DNA of 64,000 bases, from NCBI GenBank assembly GCA_902793195.1, contig CADBCS010000010.1:54248-118247 (forward strand). Direction: 5' to 3'. This DNA comes from an uncultured Coriobacteriaceae bacterium. GTDB taxonomy: Bacteria; Actinomycetota; Coriobacteriia; Coriobacteriales; Atopobiaceae. Made by a program: the position numbers and the translations under genes. This document shows positions 9,082 through 18,150 of this stretch, one piece after another (within the stretch, counting starts at the first letter, position 1; every line of letters begins with the position of its first letter). The notes under the pieces are model-generated. The model searched no databases, was not told the DNA's origin, and saw only the letters and a list, made by a program, of their open reading frames with translations.

Positions 9082-11085
9082 ATGATTTGCGCGAACTGCG
9101 GTAGAGAGATTCCAGACAAGGCCAAGTTCTGCCCGTATTGCAGCACGACGACCGCGCAGGGCAACGCGACGCAGCCGAACCCGGACATCACGCCGACCAA
9201 ATCGGTACAGAAGGTCCCGAACGCCGCACCCGGTCCCAAGAGGAAGTCCCGTCTCGCAGTCATCATCGCAGTCGCGGTCGCATTGGTCGTGGCCGCTGGC
9301 GGCACAGTGGCGCTGGTGTTATTAGGCTCGCGCTCGGGCAGCTCCCAGTCGCGAACGACGCAGGTCTCCGTGCCCGAGGAGGCGACGAGCTCCATCACCG
9401 ACGCAACGGGGCTCGCAGACGAGCTATCCTCCCACTACAGGTCGCGCAACCCCGAGCCTACGGGCGCGGACTCCCAGGACAGCGCCGGCGAATCGCAGGA
9501 CGGCTCTGGCTCGTCGACGTTCCAGCAGACGCACGACCGGATCGAAAACAACCTCACGCGCATCGGGAACGACCTTAAGAGCCTGGAGCAGTCCGGAACA
9601 ACGTGGAAGGGGTACAAGCAGGCCAAGGAGGCCATGCTCAACATACAGAAGGTCCTTAACTACGACATGCAGGTGTATGAGGCGGGGCAGAAGATGCGGA
9701 GCAGCCTGCAGTCGAGCAAGGCCAAGGACACGTCGGGCGCTCAGATGGCCTACGATGCCATCGACGCGCTGTACCAGGGATATAAGGAAATCGATGCACC
9801 CGACTTCATGGAAGATTACCTCAAGAAGACGCTCGACAAGATGCCCGTGATACTGGAAGGCATCAAGTACAGCGCCCAAGGCGCCACGTCCACGCTGCCC
9901 CAATACACCTACAAGGAGCTGTACCAGTGGTGGAACGCCAAGCAGACCGGGTACGACATCCAACAAAACGAGATCATGGCGACGCAAACGGAGACGTCGC
10001 GCGACATGCTCAAGGACCTTAGTGACAGCACCCTCAAGGTGGGAACCCCCAGCGTGTCGATCGAGACAATAGACAAGATCGCCCCCAACCTGTACCCATC
10101 CCTCGACTCGGCGGCAATCGTCGGCATCGTCACATACGACGGAGAGCAGAGCGTCGTGGTGTCGGTGGAGGTCGCGGGCTTCACCCAGCGATTCGAGCAG
10201 AAATACGACCTGAGCCAGGGATACAACTACCTGGCCATCAAGCCCGCGCTGCTCCCCACCAACCAGATGACCAATCTCAGCTCCAACTCGCAGACCCAGA
10301 TCGACGTAAAGGTGTCCGATGCGGACACCGACAAGGTGATTGCGCAGGAGTCGAAGGAGATAGACCTCCTGAGCATGTACGACTTCACGTGGAACGACGA
10401 CGAGTTTGGCTCGACCGACCTCTTCGAGATCCTGGCATGGCTGCGCCCGCAGGCCGACGAGGTCAACGGGGTCAACCGCCTCGCCGCATCGTACATGGGC
10501 AAATGGACCGATGGCCAGTACGAGTCGCTTGCCGGCTACCAGTTTGGCGACGACTGGGGAGCGACCCTGTTGCAGGTCGCTGCAATCCAGGCAGCCATTT
10601 CCGAGAAGGGCGTCACCTACGTCAACGACTTCTACTCGTTTACGTCCAACCAGCACGTACTCACCGCAGACCAAGTGGTGAAGAAGCAGCAGGGCCTCTG
10701 CATCGAGACGTCGCTGCTCATGGCGAGCTGTCTGATGTCGGCCGGCATGCATCCCATGATAATCATCACGCCAGGCCATGCTCAGGTAGCCATCGAGACG
10801 TATGCGGGTTCCGGCGAATACTTCCTCATCGAGACGACCACCCTTCCGTATAGCGGCATAAAGGCGGACTACCACTACAGTCAACCCGAGTACTGGAACG
10901 GCCTCCTGGCAACTACGAAGACGGCTGGCGGCACCACTGCCATAGCGACGCCAAACGGCTCAACCGACGAGTGGAAGGCATACCTCGATGCCAAGAAGGA
11001 CGGAAGCACGGAGTTTGGGGGCGTGTTCGTGATCGACTGCAACTTGCAGCGGGTGCTCGACATCCAGGGCCTGGAGAACCTGTAG
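9082..11085 (+). CDS. Zinc-ribbon membrane protein with C-terminal transglutaminase-like domain
   Basis: A 667-residue protein. It opens with a cytoplasmic zinc ribbon (Cys3, Cys6, Cys17, Cys20), followed by one membrane helix at about 58-82. The long outer part holds a helical region (about 150-320), a beta-rich region, and a C-terminal segment where Cys540 (in GLCIET), His566 (in GHAQVAIE) and an acidic residue near 584 are spaced like the Cys-His-Asp triad of transglutaminase-like cysteine proteases. It could therefore cut or cross-link proteins at the cell surface; this is inferred from motifs only. AGGAG precedes the ATG at 9082. A TTG 57 nt upstream is a less likely start. Confidence 0.65.
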   Translation: MICANCGREIPDKAKFCPYCSTTTAQGNATQPNPDITPTKSVQKVPNAAPGPKRKSRLAVIIAVAVALVVAAGGTVALVLLGSRSGSSQSRTTQVSVPEEATSSITDATGLADELSSHYRSRNPEPTGADSQDSAGESQDGSGSSTFQQTHDRIENNLTRIGNDLKSLEQSGTTWKGYKQAKEAMLNIQKVLNYDMQVYEAGQKMRSSLQSSKAKDTSGAQMAYDAIDALYQGYKEIDAPDFMEDYLKKTLDKMPVILEGIKYSAQGATSTLPQYTYKELYQWWNAKQTGYDIQQNEIMATQTETSRDMLKDLSDSTLKVGTPSVSIETIDKIAPNLYPSLDSAAIVGIVTYDGEQSVVVSVEVAGFTQRFEQKYDLSQGYNYLAIKPALLPTNQMTNLSSNSQTQIDVKVSDADTDKVIAQESKEIDLLSMYDFTWNDDEFGSTDLFEILAWLRPQADEVNGVNRLAASYMGKWTDGQYESLAGYQFGDDWGATLLQVAAIQAAISEKGVTYVNDFYSFTSNQHVLTADQVVKKQQGLCIETSLLMASCLMSAGMHPMIIITPGHAQVAIETYAGSGEYFLIETTTLPYSGIKADYHYSQPEYWNGLLATTKTAGGTTAIATPNGSTDEWKAYLDAKKDGSTEFGGVFVIDCNLQRVLDIQGLENL

Positions 11086-11155
11086 GGATCCTCCCTTGCC
11101 CGGGGAGCGCACGCAAGGCTGGCAGCCATCACGACGCGCGACAACGTGCGAGTTT

Positions 11156-11193
11156 GGGGTGCCCCATGGCCAGAGCCACGGGGCATCCCCTTT
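11156..11193 (+). terminator. Terminator after the zinc-ribbon gene
   Basis: A 14-bp stem, including two G-T pairs, built from GGGGTGCCCCATGG and CCACGGGGCATCCCC, followed by TTTGCTT. Confidence 0.65.
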
Positions 11194-11235
11194 GCTTCTC
11201 GCTGGGCAAAACCCCGCCTGATTGCCCGTCGTGCT

Positions 11236-11580
11236 CTACGCCACGTGGGCCGCCATGAGGTAGGGAGCCACCGCGTTGGCAAGCTCGGCGGGATAGCGCT
11301 CAAGCCTGAACGCCGCGGGATCCGCCACCACCTCCCGCACGCACGAGGCGACCTCGGCCTCCACGCCAGTGAGCATGTCGTCGGTCCCACCCTCGGCGGC
11401 CGCCACCACGTACCAGGTGCGGGAGAGCAGATAATGCCCCTGCTCGCTCGCGACCCCTCCGGGAAGCACCGCCTCCAGGCAGTCCAACGTGAGGGACGCG
11501 ATGGCCGCCGCGAGCGCCTCGCCTGGCCTTCTCCCCCGCTCAACCTCCTCGCGCACGATACGCACTGCTGCTGCACCCAT
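11236..11580 (-). CDS. Hypothetical protein, 114 residues
   Basis: I do not recognise a family. The product is an all-helical-looking acidic protein rich in Ala, Val and Glu, with no signal peptide or membrane helix. GGAGG lies 7 nt before the ATG at 11580, supporting this frame over a longer overlapping frame whose translation is Arg/Ser/Pro-rich noise. It follows the ornithine-cyclodeaminase-like gene on the same strand after a 90-nt gap and could be co-transcribed. It ends convergent with the zinc-ribbon gene. Confidence 0.55.
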   Translation of the reverse strand: MGAAAVRIVREEVERGRRPGEALAAAIASLTLDCLEAVLPGGVASEQGHYLLSRTWYVVAAAEGGTDDMLTGVEAEVASCVREVVADPAAFRLERYPAELANAVAPYLMAAHVA

Positions 11581-11670
11581 GGGCGACCTCCATTTCGTCT
11601 TGTGGTCCGTATGTCGCTGGCCACAGCCTACGAAACGTGAGGGACAGAAATGGGAATGCGTGCGGGTTGG

Positions 11671-12774
11671 CTAGCGCCACACGCCCATTCCCCGGGCAAC
11701 GATCGTGATGAAGTCCTGCACGTTGGTTACGACCGTCGTCGCCGAGAGCGACCCCCGGTCGAGCAGCTTGTTGACAACGAACTCGTCCGCATCAACCGCA
11801 TAGAAGTATACGGGGCGCACGGTGCCGTCCTTGAGCACGCGGAATGAGGGCGTCATGTTGCCCGTGGCTATGGTGTGCAGCATGGTGGCCAGGCAGATGA
11901 CCGTCGTCGCGTCGCGCACCATGTCGCGCATGGCACCCTGGCCCTCGTAGGCATCGCCCACGACTTCCGGCAGCGGGCCGTCGTCGCGAATCGACCCGGT
12001 GAGCACAAACGGGACGTTCTTCCTAACCAAGCTGTACATGATGCCGTCTTTGATGTGATGGTCCTCCACGAACTGGGGAATCGAGCCGCTCCGGCGCACC
12101 TCGTTGATCACGTCCAGATGGTTGTAGTGGCCGTTGGGCATCGACTCCTGGGTGTAGATGTCCTGCCCGAGCGCGGTGTGCAGCAGGGCACCCTCCAGGT
12201 CGTGGGTGGCCAGCGCGTTGCCCGCCATAACGCCGTCCACATACCCCTCCTCCACCATGCGCTGCATCGCGTAGCGCGCGTCGTAGTCGAAGGAGAAGGC
12301 AGGGCCCATCACCCACACGATCTTGCCGTGCTCACGCTCGTATCGCAGCAGCTCGAACAGGCGGTCGTAGTCTCGGGCGAACGCCGTCTCGCGGCTGCGT
12401 CCCTGGCGAAACGCGAACTTGTCCGTAGAAGCCTGGGCCGTTGGGTCCACGAACCCGTTCTCGTGAATGAGTATGCCCTCCGAGCCATCTTCGGTGCGTC
12501 CCAGGAACACGTGGTCGCCCGTGCGGAGGTTGCGATTCTCCACGACGTCCAGCTGCCCGTTGGGACGAAGCACCACCGAGGAGTCCATGCGGCTCTCGGG
12601 AGCAAGCTGCCACCTGCCGTCGACCTTAAAGTACTCGGGATACATGGACGTGCTGTGGTAGCCGCGCGGGGCCACGCCGTCGGCATCGACGACGGCAAGC
12701 TCCGCGTTTGGGGCAGACGCGAGCAGCGCGTTGGAGAAGTCGGGCTCCACATACGTTGGCATATCAAAGGACAT
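11671..12774 (-). CDS. TIGR00300-type LOR/SDH-domain protein (ornithine cyclodeaminase-like)
   Basis: A 367-residue protein matching the TIGR00300 family, which includes the archaeal NAD-dependent ornithine cyclodeaminase and the C-terminal part of cyanobacterial ArgZ/AgrE. Diagnostic stretches include GHYNHLDVINEVRRSGSI, DGIMYSLV, GSIRDDGPLPEVVGDAY and LATMLHTIATGNMTP. By homology it could convert ornithine to proline and ammonia. The separate N-terminal dihydrolase domain of ArgZ is absent. No arginine genes are adjacent, so the pathway role is unproven. AAAGG precedes the ATG. Confidence 0.75.
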   Translation of the reverse strand: MSFDMPTYVEPDFSNALLASAPNAELAVVDADGVAPRGYHSTSMYPEYFKVDGRWQLAPESRMDSSVVLRPNGQLDVVENRNLRTGDHVFLGRTEDGSEGILIHENGFVDPTAQASTDKFAFRQGRSRETAFARDYDRLFELLRYEREHGKIVWVMGPAFSFDYDARYAMQRMVEEGYVDGVMAGNALATHDLEGALLHTALGQDIYTQESMPNGHYNHLDVINEVRRSGSIPQFVEDHHIKDGIMYSLVRKNVPFVLTGSIRDDGPLPEVVGDAYEGQGAMRDMVRDATTVICLATMLHTIATGNMTPSFRVLKDGTVRPVYFYAVDADEFVVNKLLDRGSLSATTVVTNVQDFITIVARGMGVWR

Positions 12775-12859
12775 GGCATTTCCCTTTCTGAGGACAGATG
12801 TCGATTATAGCCAACTCGCTGGCGCCCGCATCTCCTCTTGCGAAAGCTCCCCGCACACC

Positions 12860-14140
12860 TTACAAGAAGCGATAGCGCACGGTGCGCAGCCCCCACTCGT
12901 CTGCCGTGGAGGCGCCAAACGCCCTAAAGATCGCTGGCGTGATGTCCAGACCGCGATTGCCGCCGTCGAGGTCGCCGCAGTCCGTGATGGTCGCCACCAC
13001 CGTCATGCCCTGGTACTCAATCTGGATTCGCTGCCCATAGAACCGAGAGGGACCCATGGACATGGGCAGCGCGACCGTGGGGACCGACTCGTCGAGGGGA
13101 ATGCCCGACGCCGTTGCCGTCGTGCCCGGAGGGTCGTTGTCGGCAATCGTGTAGGCGGAGGCGATGCATGTGATCCAGTCCCCCGCATCATCGATGGGAG
13201 CGTCCTCGCTGGGAACCTCAACATGCGTCGGCTGACTGGCCTCGCCGGAGGAATCCTGCTCTTCCTGACCCTGGTCTGTGGACTGCGGCTCCTGGACCTG
13301 CTGCCCCTGGTCCTTTTCGTCCTGGGCCTGCGCCTCGTTGCCCTGCGCTTCCTGCGCCTGCGACTCGCCCTGTTGCGAGCCACCTGCGGACGCCTCGTTT
13401 TTCTGGGCGAGTGCGCGGGCGTCCTGGATCTGGGAGGCGGCCTCGTCGCGCGCGATGCGCTGGGCCTCGGCCTTGGCCTGCTCGTCCGACTTGCGCTGCC
13501 TCTCTGCCTCGGCCTTGCGTGCAGCCTCGGCGATCCTGCGCTCCTCCGCCTCGCGCTCCTCCTTCTCGAGGCTCGCGGCACGTGCCATGAGGCTGTCCAC
13601 GGTCTGCGAGACCTCCTCGTATGCCTCGTCGAGCTCCTCGGCGGCACGCTCGCGCTCGGCGCGCGCCTCCTCAATCTCGTCCATGTGCTCCTGCAGCTGC
13701 TCCTTGTCGGCGCGCAGGTCCTCCACGCAGGCGGTCTGCCACTCGGTGACCCTGCGTGCGTAATAGAGTCGCGAGACGAAGTCCTCGATGGTCTTGCTGG
13801 AGAAGGCGATGTCCACGATGCTCGGCGTCCCCCAGCGGTAGGTCGTGTCCACCATGCTGGAAAGTGCCCCGCGGTCCTCGATGAGCTGGCCCTGCACCTT
13901 TACGGACTCGTTGGCAAGCTCGTCGATCTGCGCCTCGTACTCGTCGAGCTCCTCCCGGGTGGCGGCCATCTGCTCCGCAAGCTCGTCCAGGCGCGCGTGC
14001 TCGCGGGCAGCCTGCTCGCGTACCTCCTGAGACGTCTCCGCACAGGCGCGACGCGGCGCATGGGAAACGCCACAGATCGCCAAGGAGGCCCCAAGGACGA
14101 CACACACTGCGTTGCGCGCACTCTTACGAACGAATCTCAT
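12860..14140 (-). CDS. Secreted coiled-coil protein with C-terminal 3D/RlpA-like domain
   Basis: A 426-residue exported protein. A signal peptide ends near residue 35 (RRACAET). A long PcsB-type coiled coil follows (about 36-230), containing the phrase YRWGTPSIVDIAFSSKTIEDF, which parallels the two NlpC/P60 proteins at 51.6-54.5 kb. A Gln/Glu/Ser-rich linker leads to a C-terminal double-psi beta-barrel '3D' domain (about 330-426) with 'ITDCGD' and 'LDITPAIF' motifs, as in lytic transglycosylase-like and resuscitation-factor proteins. It probably cuts or remodels peptidoglycan. The start overlaps the end of recQ by 17 nt, implying co-transcription. Confidence 0.75.
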   Translation of the reverse strand: MRFVRKSARNAVCVVLGASLAICGVSHAPRRACAETSQEVREQAAREHARLDELAEQMAATREELDEYEAQIDELANESVKVQGQLIEDRGALSSMVDTTYRWGTPSIVDIAFSSKTIEDFVSRLYYARRVTEWQTACVEDLRADKEQLQEHMDEIEEARAERERAAEELDEAYEEVSQTVDSLMARAASLEKEEREAEERRIAEAARKAEAERQRKSDEQAKAEAQRIARDEAASQIQDARALAQKNEASAGGSQQGESQAQEAQGNEAQAQDEKDQGQQVQEPQSTDQGQEEQDSSGEASQPTHVEVPSEDAPIDDAGDWITCIASAYTIADNDPPGTTATASGIPLDESVPTVALPMSMGPSRFYGQRIQIEYQGMTVVATITDCGDLDGGNRGLDITPAIFRAFGASTADEWGLRTVRYRFL

Positions 14141-15680
14141 CCAAGAAAGCCTTTCCGTAGCGTTGGAGCTTGACCCTTCCCACACCCGACACGTTAAGCA
14201 GTTCCTCCTCGCTGCCTGGGCGATGGCGGACCATTTCCCGTAGGGTGGCATCCGAGAATACCATATATGGGCGCACGCCGCCCTCGTCCGCAAGCCGTTT
14301 GCGCAAGGTGCGCAAACGTTGGAACAGCATCTCGTCCTCCTCGCCGTCCGCCTGGGTCGCGAACACCGTCGCCGGCGCAAGGTCGTCGTCGCACGATATC
14401 GACAAGGCCCTCGCATCGCGTTTTGGGTCCTTCCATCCGCATGCCGAGCACGTGTGGCAGGACTCGTCCATGCCGTCCGCGCACTGGCCAAAGTAGCGCA
14501 GGATGCGGCTGCGCAGGCAGCTGTCGCTCATCGCATAGCCAATCATGCTGCCCAGCAGCCTGTTGCGGTTGTCGAGCACTCTGCTGCGCACCTCCGACGC
14601 AGTGTTTGGGGGAAACTCCGTGCGGTCGATGAGGTAGTGTGCCGTGCGGATGTCACCGCGACTCCAGAGCAGATGGCACTGGGCCGGCTCTCCGTCCCTT
14701 CCGGCCCTCCCCGCCTCCTGGTAGTACTCCTCCAGCGACAACGGCAGGCCGTCGTTCACGACGAACCGCACGTTCGACTTGTCTATGCCCATGCCAAAGG
14801 CGTTGGTGGCCACCATCACCTGGACGTCGTCGTTGGCGAAGCGATCCTGCGCGGCCGCCCGGTCCTCGTTGGAAAACCCCGCGTGATAGGCGACGGCGGC
14901 AAATCCCTCGCCCTCAAGCTCGGACCACAGCTCCTCGACGCGCTTGCGGGTCATGGCGTACACGATGCCCGTCTCGCCGCGATGGCGGCGCAGGAAGCGC
15001 ACGAGCCACCGAATGCGCTCGCGCGGCGTGAGCTCATGGGTCGCAAGGTGGAGGTTGGGCCTGTCGAAACCGCTCACCTGCGTCACCGGGTCGTCGAGCC
15101 CCAGCAGCTCCGTGATGTCGGCACGCACATGCCTGGTCGCGGTGGCGGTGAGCGCGGCCACAACGGGTCTCGTGGGCAGGGAGTCCACGAATCCGCGAAT
15201 CTCCCTGTATGCCGGTCGGAAGTCCTGTCCCCACTGGCTCACGCAGTGCGCCTCGTCCACCGCCAGCAGCGGTACGCGCACGCGCGTGGCGAACTCCCTG
15301 AACTGCGGGTCCGCAAGCCGCTCGGGCGCAACGTACATGAGGTCGTACCAACCCGCCTCTGCCCGCCGCAGCACCTCCGGTCGCACATATGGCTTGAGCG
15401 TGGAGTTAAAGTACGACCCGCGGATGCCCACGTCGCGAAGCGAGCGCACCTGGTCGTCCATGAGCGAGATGAGCGGCGACACCACCATGGTGAGCCCGTC
15501 GAGCATGACCGCGGGAATCTGGTAGCACAACGACTTGCCCGCACCCGTGGGCATGACCGCAAGGGCGTCCTTCCCATCGAGTATCGCCTCGATGACCCGG
15601 GACTGTCCCGGACGGAACTCCTCGTACCCAAAGCGATCGGCCAGAACCGCCCTCGCAACGTCCATGGAACCAGTCGCCAT
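14124..15680 (-). CDS. recQ: ATP-dependent DNA helicase RecQ, short form
   Basis: A 518-residue superfamily-2 3'-5' helicase acting in recombination and fork repair. Walker A MPTGAGKS (43-50), DEAH (142-145), the aromatic-rich loop CVSQWG just after it, and motif VI QEAGRAGRDG (321-330) are intact. A zinc cluster (Cys residues around 388-414) is followed after only about 37 residues by an HRDC-like domain (about 452-518). The winged-helix domain that normally separates them is therefore missing or extremely reduced, which accounts for the length of 518 against about 610 in E. coli. The start at 15680 is preferred over 15728. It is divergent from the OhrR-like gene. Confidence 0.9.
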   Translation of the reverse strand: MATGSMDVARAVLADRFGYEEFRPGQSRVIEAILDGKDALAVMPTGAGKSLCYQIPAVMLDGLTMVVSPLISLMDDQVRSLRDVGIRGSYFNSTLKPYVRPEVLRRAEAGWYDLMYVAPERLADPQFREFATRVRVPLLAVDEAHCVSQWGQDFRPAYREIRGFVDSLPTRPVVAALTATATRHVRADITELLGLDDPVTQVSGFDRPNLHLATHELTPRERIRWLVRFLRRHRGETGIVYAMTRKRVEELWSELEGEGFAAVAYHAGFSNEDRAAAQDRFANDDVQVMVATNAFGMGIDKSNVRFVVNDGLPLSLEEYYQEAGRAGRDGEPAQCHLLWSRGDIRTAHYLIDRTEFPPNTASEVRSRVLDNRNRLLGSMIGYAMSDSCLRSRILRYFGQCADGMDESCHTCSACGWKDPKRDARALSISCDDDLAPATVFATQADGEEDEMLFQRLRTLRKRLADEGGVRPYMVFSDATLREMVRHRPGSEEELLNVSGVGRVKLQRYGKAFLDEIRS

Positions 15681-15700
15681 GCCCACCCCCGTCTGCGATT

Positions 15701-15730
15701 TCGATAACGATATGATATGATAGCGCACGA
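15701..15730. promoter_or_regulatory. AT-rich divergent promoter region, recQ / OhrR-like gene
   Basis: An island of low GC between divergent genes contains overlapping TATGAT hexamers at 15711-15721. It probably carries promoter elements and perhaps the regulator's own operator, but no clear -35 or palindrome could be fixed. Confidence 0.3.
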
Positions 15731-15757
15731 TTAACTAAGTACAACGAAAGGTTCTCC

Positions 15758-16201
15758 ATGGCCGACGAAACCGCCGCTTTCGATCCGCTTGCCTTGAGCA
15801 ACCAGCTCTGCTTCCCGCTCTATGCCGCATCCAAGGAGCTCACGCGCCGCTACAAGCCATTCTTGGATCCGCTGGGACTCACCTACACCCAATACGTGAC
15901 GATGATGGCACTCTGGGAGCACGACGAGGTGCCCGTAAAGGAGTTGGGACAGAGGCTGTATCTGGACTCCGCGACGCTCACACCACTCCTCAAGCGGCTC
16001 GAGGCGCACGGTTACGTGTCGCGCAGACGCTCCGAGCTGGACGAGCGCAGCGTGATCATCTCGCTCACGGACGAGGGACGCAAGCTGCGCGAACGTGCCG
16101 TCGTGGTGCCCGGCTGCATTGGCGGCTGCATCCGCATGGACCCTGCAGATGCCGCGGAGCTCAAGCGGCTCCTGGAGTCGCTGCTCGCATCGTTCGAGTA
16201 G
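15758..16201 (+). CDS. MarR-family transcriptional regulator, OhrR-like
   Basis: A 147-residue winged-helix regulator. It opens with 'LSNQLCFPLYAAS', which matches OhrR, where the equivalent Cys (here Cys18) is oxidised by organic hydroperoxides and releases the DNA. The recognition region reads LYLDSATLTPLLKRLE, followed by the wing DERSVIISLTDEG. Additional Cys residues lie near the C-terminus (PGCIGGC), so disulphide sensing of the two-Cys type is possible. The usual partner, an ohr peroxiredoxin gene, is not in this window. AAAGG precedes the ATG. Confidence 0.85.
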   Translation: MADETAAFDPLALSNQLCFPLYAASKELTRRYKPFLDPLGLTYTQYVTMMALWEHDEVPVKELGQRLYLDSATLTPLLKRLEAHGYVSRRRSELDERSVIISLTDEGRKLRERAVVVPGCIGGCIRMDPADAAELKRLLESLLASFE

Positions 16202-16220
16202 CGCGCGACATGCGACTAGA

Positions 16221-16276
16221 CCGTCGGGGACCGTCCCCGACGGAAGAGTTGACCCTCGGGACGGTCCCCGAGGGTC
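16221..16276. repeat. Two GGGGACSGTCCCC hairpins between convergent genes
   Basis: 16221-16243 is a perfect palindrome with 11-bp arms around one base. 16251-16276 has 10-bp arms with loop ACGGTC, followed by AAGTTTT. They separate the OhrR-like gene from the convergent ACT gene and are well placed to terminate both. Confidence 0.8.
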
Positions 16277-16281
16277 AAGTT

Positions 16282-16683
16282 TTACAGAACGGTGTAGCCG
16301 GCGGCCGCCAGGGCCTTGGCCGCGCGGTCGGGCTCGGAGACCTTGAGGACGTCGATGGCCTCACCCTCCGCGCTCGAGAAGCAATAGCCGTACTCGATGT
16401 TGAGGTCGAGCTCCTCGAACGTGTCCAGGAGGTCGGCCAGTCCACCGGGTCGGTTGGGGACGACGACAGCCACCACCTTGGTTACCAAGGCGCGCAGGTC
16501 GGCGTCGCGCAGGACCTCCACGGCGCGATCCGGCTGGTCGCACACGATGCGCACCAGCCCGTAGTCGCTGCTCTCGGCGATGGTGAGGGCCTGCATGTTG
16601 ACGTTGGCGTTGGCAAGCACTCGCGTGAGGGCGCGCAGACGACCCTTGTCGTTCTCCAAAAACACAGTGACCTGCTCCAGCAT
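16282..16683 (-). CDS. Tandem ACT-domain protein
   Basis: A 133-residue protein made of two ACT domains (about 3-70 and 72-133), with the typical ligand-loop sequences FLENDKGRLRALTRVLANA and VVPNRPGGLADLLDTF. Such small proteins sense amino acids or related acids. It starts 1 nt inside the stop of paaK (TAATG), so the two are coupled, suggesting it senses an aromatic acid or amino acid relevant to that ligase. A paralogue with the same layout lies at 30359-30787. Confidence 0.85.
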   Translation of the reverse strand: MLEQVTVFLENDKGRLRALTRVLANANVNMQALTIAESSDYGLVRIVCDQPDRAVEVLRDADLRALVTKVVAVVVPNRPGGLADLLDTFEELDLNIEYGYCFSSAEGEAIDVLKVSEPDRAAKALAAAGYTVL

Positions 16684-17990
16684 TACTGGTCATCTCCCCT
16701 CAGGTCGAGCACGCGCACGGCCTTGCCCTCGGAGCGCGGAATGGACTTGGGCTCCACAAGGCGCACACGGATGCCAACCGAGAGCGCGCTCTTAAGGCGG
16801 GCCTGGATGCTACGCTGCAGCTGCTCGATGGCACGGACCTCGTCGAAGTTGAACTCGGGGTTGGGCTCGACCTTGAGCGTGACGACGTCGAGGTGGTTCT
16901 TGCGCGTGAGCTCGATCTGATACCAGGACGAGATCTGCGTGAAGGTCTTCATCACGTCCTCGATCTGGCTCGGGAAGACGTTGACGCCACGGATGATGAG
17001 CATGTCGTCGGTGCGGCCATGCAGGCGGTCGATGCGGCGATGCGTGCGTCCGCAGGCGCACGTACCCGGCAGGATGCGCGTTATGTCGCGCGTGCGATAG
17101 CGCACGACCGGCGTCGCCTCGCGGTCGATGGTGGTAATCACGAGCTCGCCCCACTCGCCGTCGGGCAACACCTCGCCCGTGTTGGGGTCGATGATCTCGG
17201 CATAGAAGTGATCCTCGGCGAGGTGCAGGCCGTTCTGCTCCATGCACTCTATGGCGACGCCGGGTCCCATGGTCTCGGTGAGGCCGTAGACGTCGAGAAC
17301 GCGGTAACCGAGCTTCTTCTCGAGCTCGCGACGGAAGTTGTCCGAGAAGGCCTCTGCACCATGGATGCCCACGCGAAGCCGGAACTCCTTCTTGGGATCG
17401 ATGCCCATGGCAATGGCCGTGTCGGCGATGTACATGGCATAGCTGGGCGTGCAGCAGAGGATGGTGGAGCCCATCTCGCGCAGCACGCGAATCTGGCGCT
17501 CCGTGTTGCCCGCGCTCATGGGAATGGTCATGCAGCCGGCGGCCACGCCGCCGTAGTGGGCGCCAAGACCACCGGTGAACAGGCCATAGCCATAACACAC
17601 GTGACAGACGTCGTCCTCGCCACCATCGGCGTACTCGATCCCGCGTGCAAAGCAGTCACCCCAGATCTTGAGGTCGTGCTCGGTGTAGCCACCCACCGTC
17701 GCGATGCCCGTGGTGCCAGAGGACATGTGAATCTCTCGGACGTCACTCCTGGGAACGGCGAACATGCCAAACGGATAGTTGTCGCGAAGGTCCTGCTTGG
17801 TGGTGAAGGGCGCCTTCGCAATGTCGTCGAGCGACTTGACCGTATAGGGGTCGAAGCCAGCCTCGTCAAACGTGTCGTGATAGAACGCAACGTTCTCGTA
17901 GCACGAGATGACGGTCTTCTTGATGCCCTCGAGCTGAATCTCCTCCAGCTTGTCGTGAGGCATCGTGAGTATGTCCTGCTGTCTTGTCAT
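16683..17990 (-). CDS. paaK: Phenylacetate-CoA ligase
   Basis: A 435-residue adenylate-forming enzyme that activates phenylacetate or related aryl acids to the CoA thioester with ATP. The P-loop-like SSGTTG (90-95), the YGLTE motif and the C-terminal PaaK-type ending are present, and length is normal. No paa oxygenase or ring-cleavage genes follow, so in this anaerobic-type genome it more likely handles arylacetates made from aromatic amino acids, as in organisms where it pairs with indolepyruvate oxidoreductase; that partner is not in the window. The ACT gene is fused to its 3' end by stop-start overlap. Confidence 0.88.
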   Translation of the reverse strand: MTRQQDILTMPHDKLEEIQLEGIKKTVISCYENVAFYHDTFDEAGFDPYTVKSLDDIAKAPFTTKQDLRDNYPFGMFAVPRSDVREIHMSSGTTGIATVGGYTEHDLKIWGDCFARGIEYADGGEDDVCHVCYGYGLFTGGLGAHYGGVAAGCMTIPMSAGNTERQIRVLREMGSTILCCTPSYAMYIADTAIAMGIDPKKEFRLRVGIHGAEAFSDNFRRELEKKLGYRVLDVYGLTETMGPGVAIECMEQNGLHLAEDHFYAEIIDPNTGEVLPDGEWGELVITTIDREATPVVRYRTRDITRILPGTCACGRTHRRIDRLHGRTDDMLIIRGVNVFPSQIEDVMKTFTQISSWYQIELTRKNHLDVVTLKVEPNPEFNFDEVRAIEQLQRSIQARLKSALSVGIRVRLVEPKSIPRSEGKAVRVLDLRGDDQ

Positions 17991-18150
17991 GATATGCCTT
18001 TCCGGGCGTCACTATGAGGCCCTAACCCCCTTGGTATGCGCGGCGAGCGCATACGAGGGAGTATTTTATGACTCAATTGTTACGGTGGCTTTTCGCGAAG
18101 TCACAATCTTCTTAAGGTTACGACAAGACGTCCCTGTTCCCTGCCCGCCC

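Noticed and set aside
12731..14173. A 480-codon plus-strand frame opposite the 3D-domain gene
   Set aside because: Antisense shadow of a coiled-coil gene; Leu-rich low-complexity translation and no start signal. The minus frame has signal peptide, coil and a recognisable domain.
14319..15707. A 462-codon plus-strand frame opposite recQ
   Set aside because: Shadow frame caused by codon bias; the recQ frame carries all helicase motifs.
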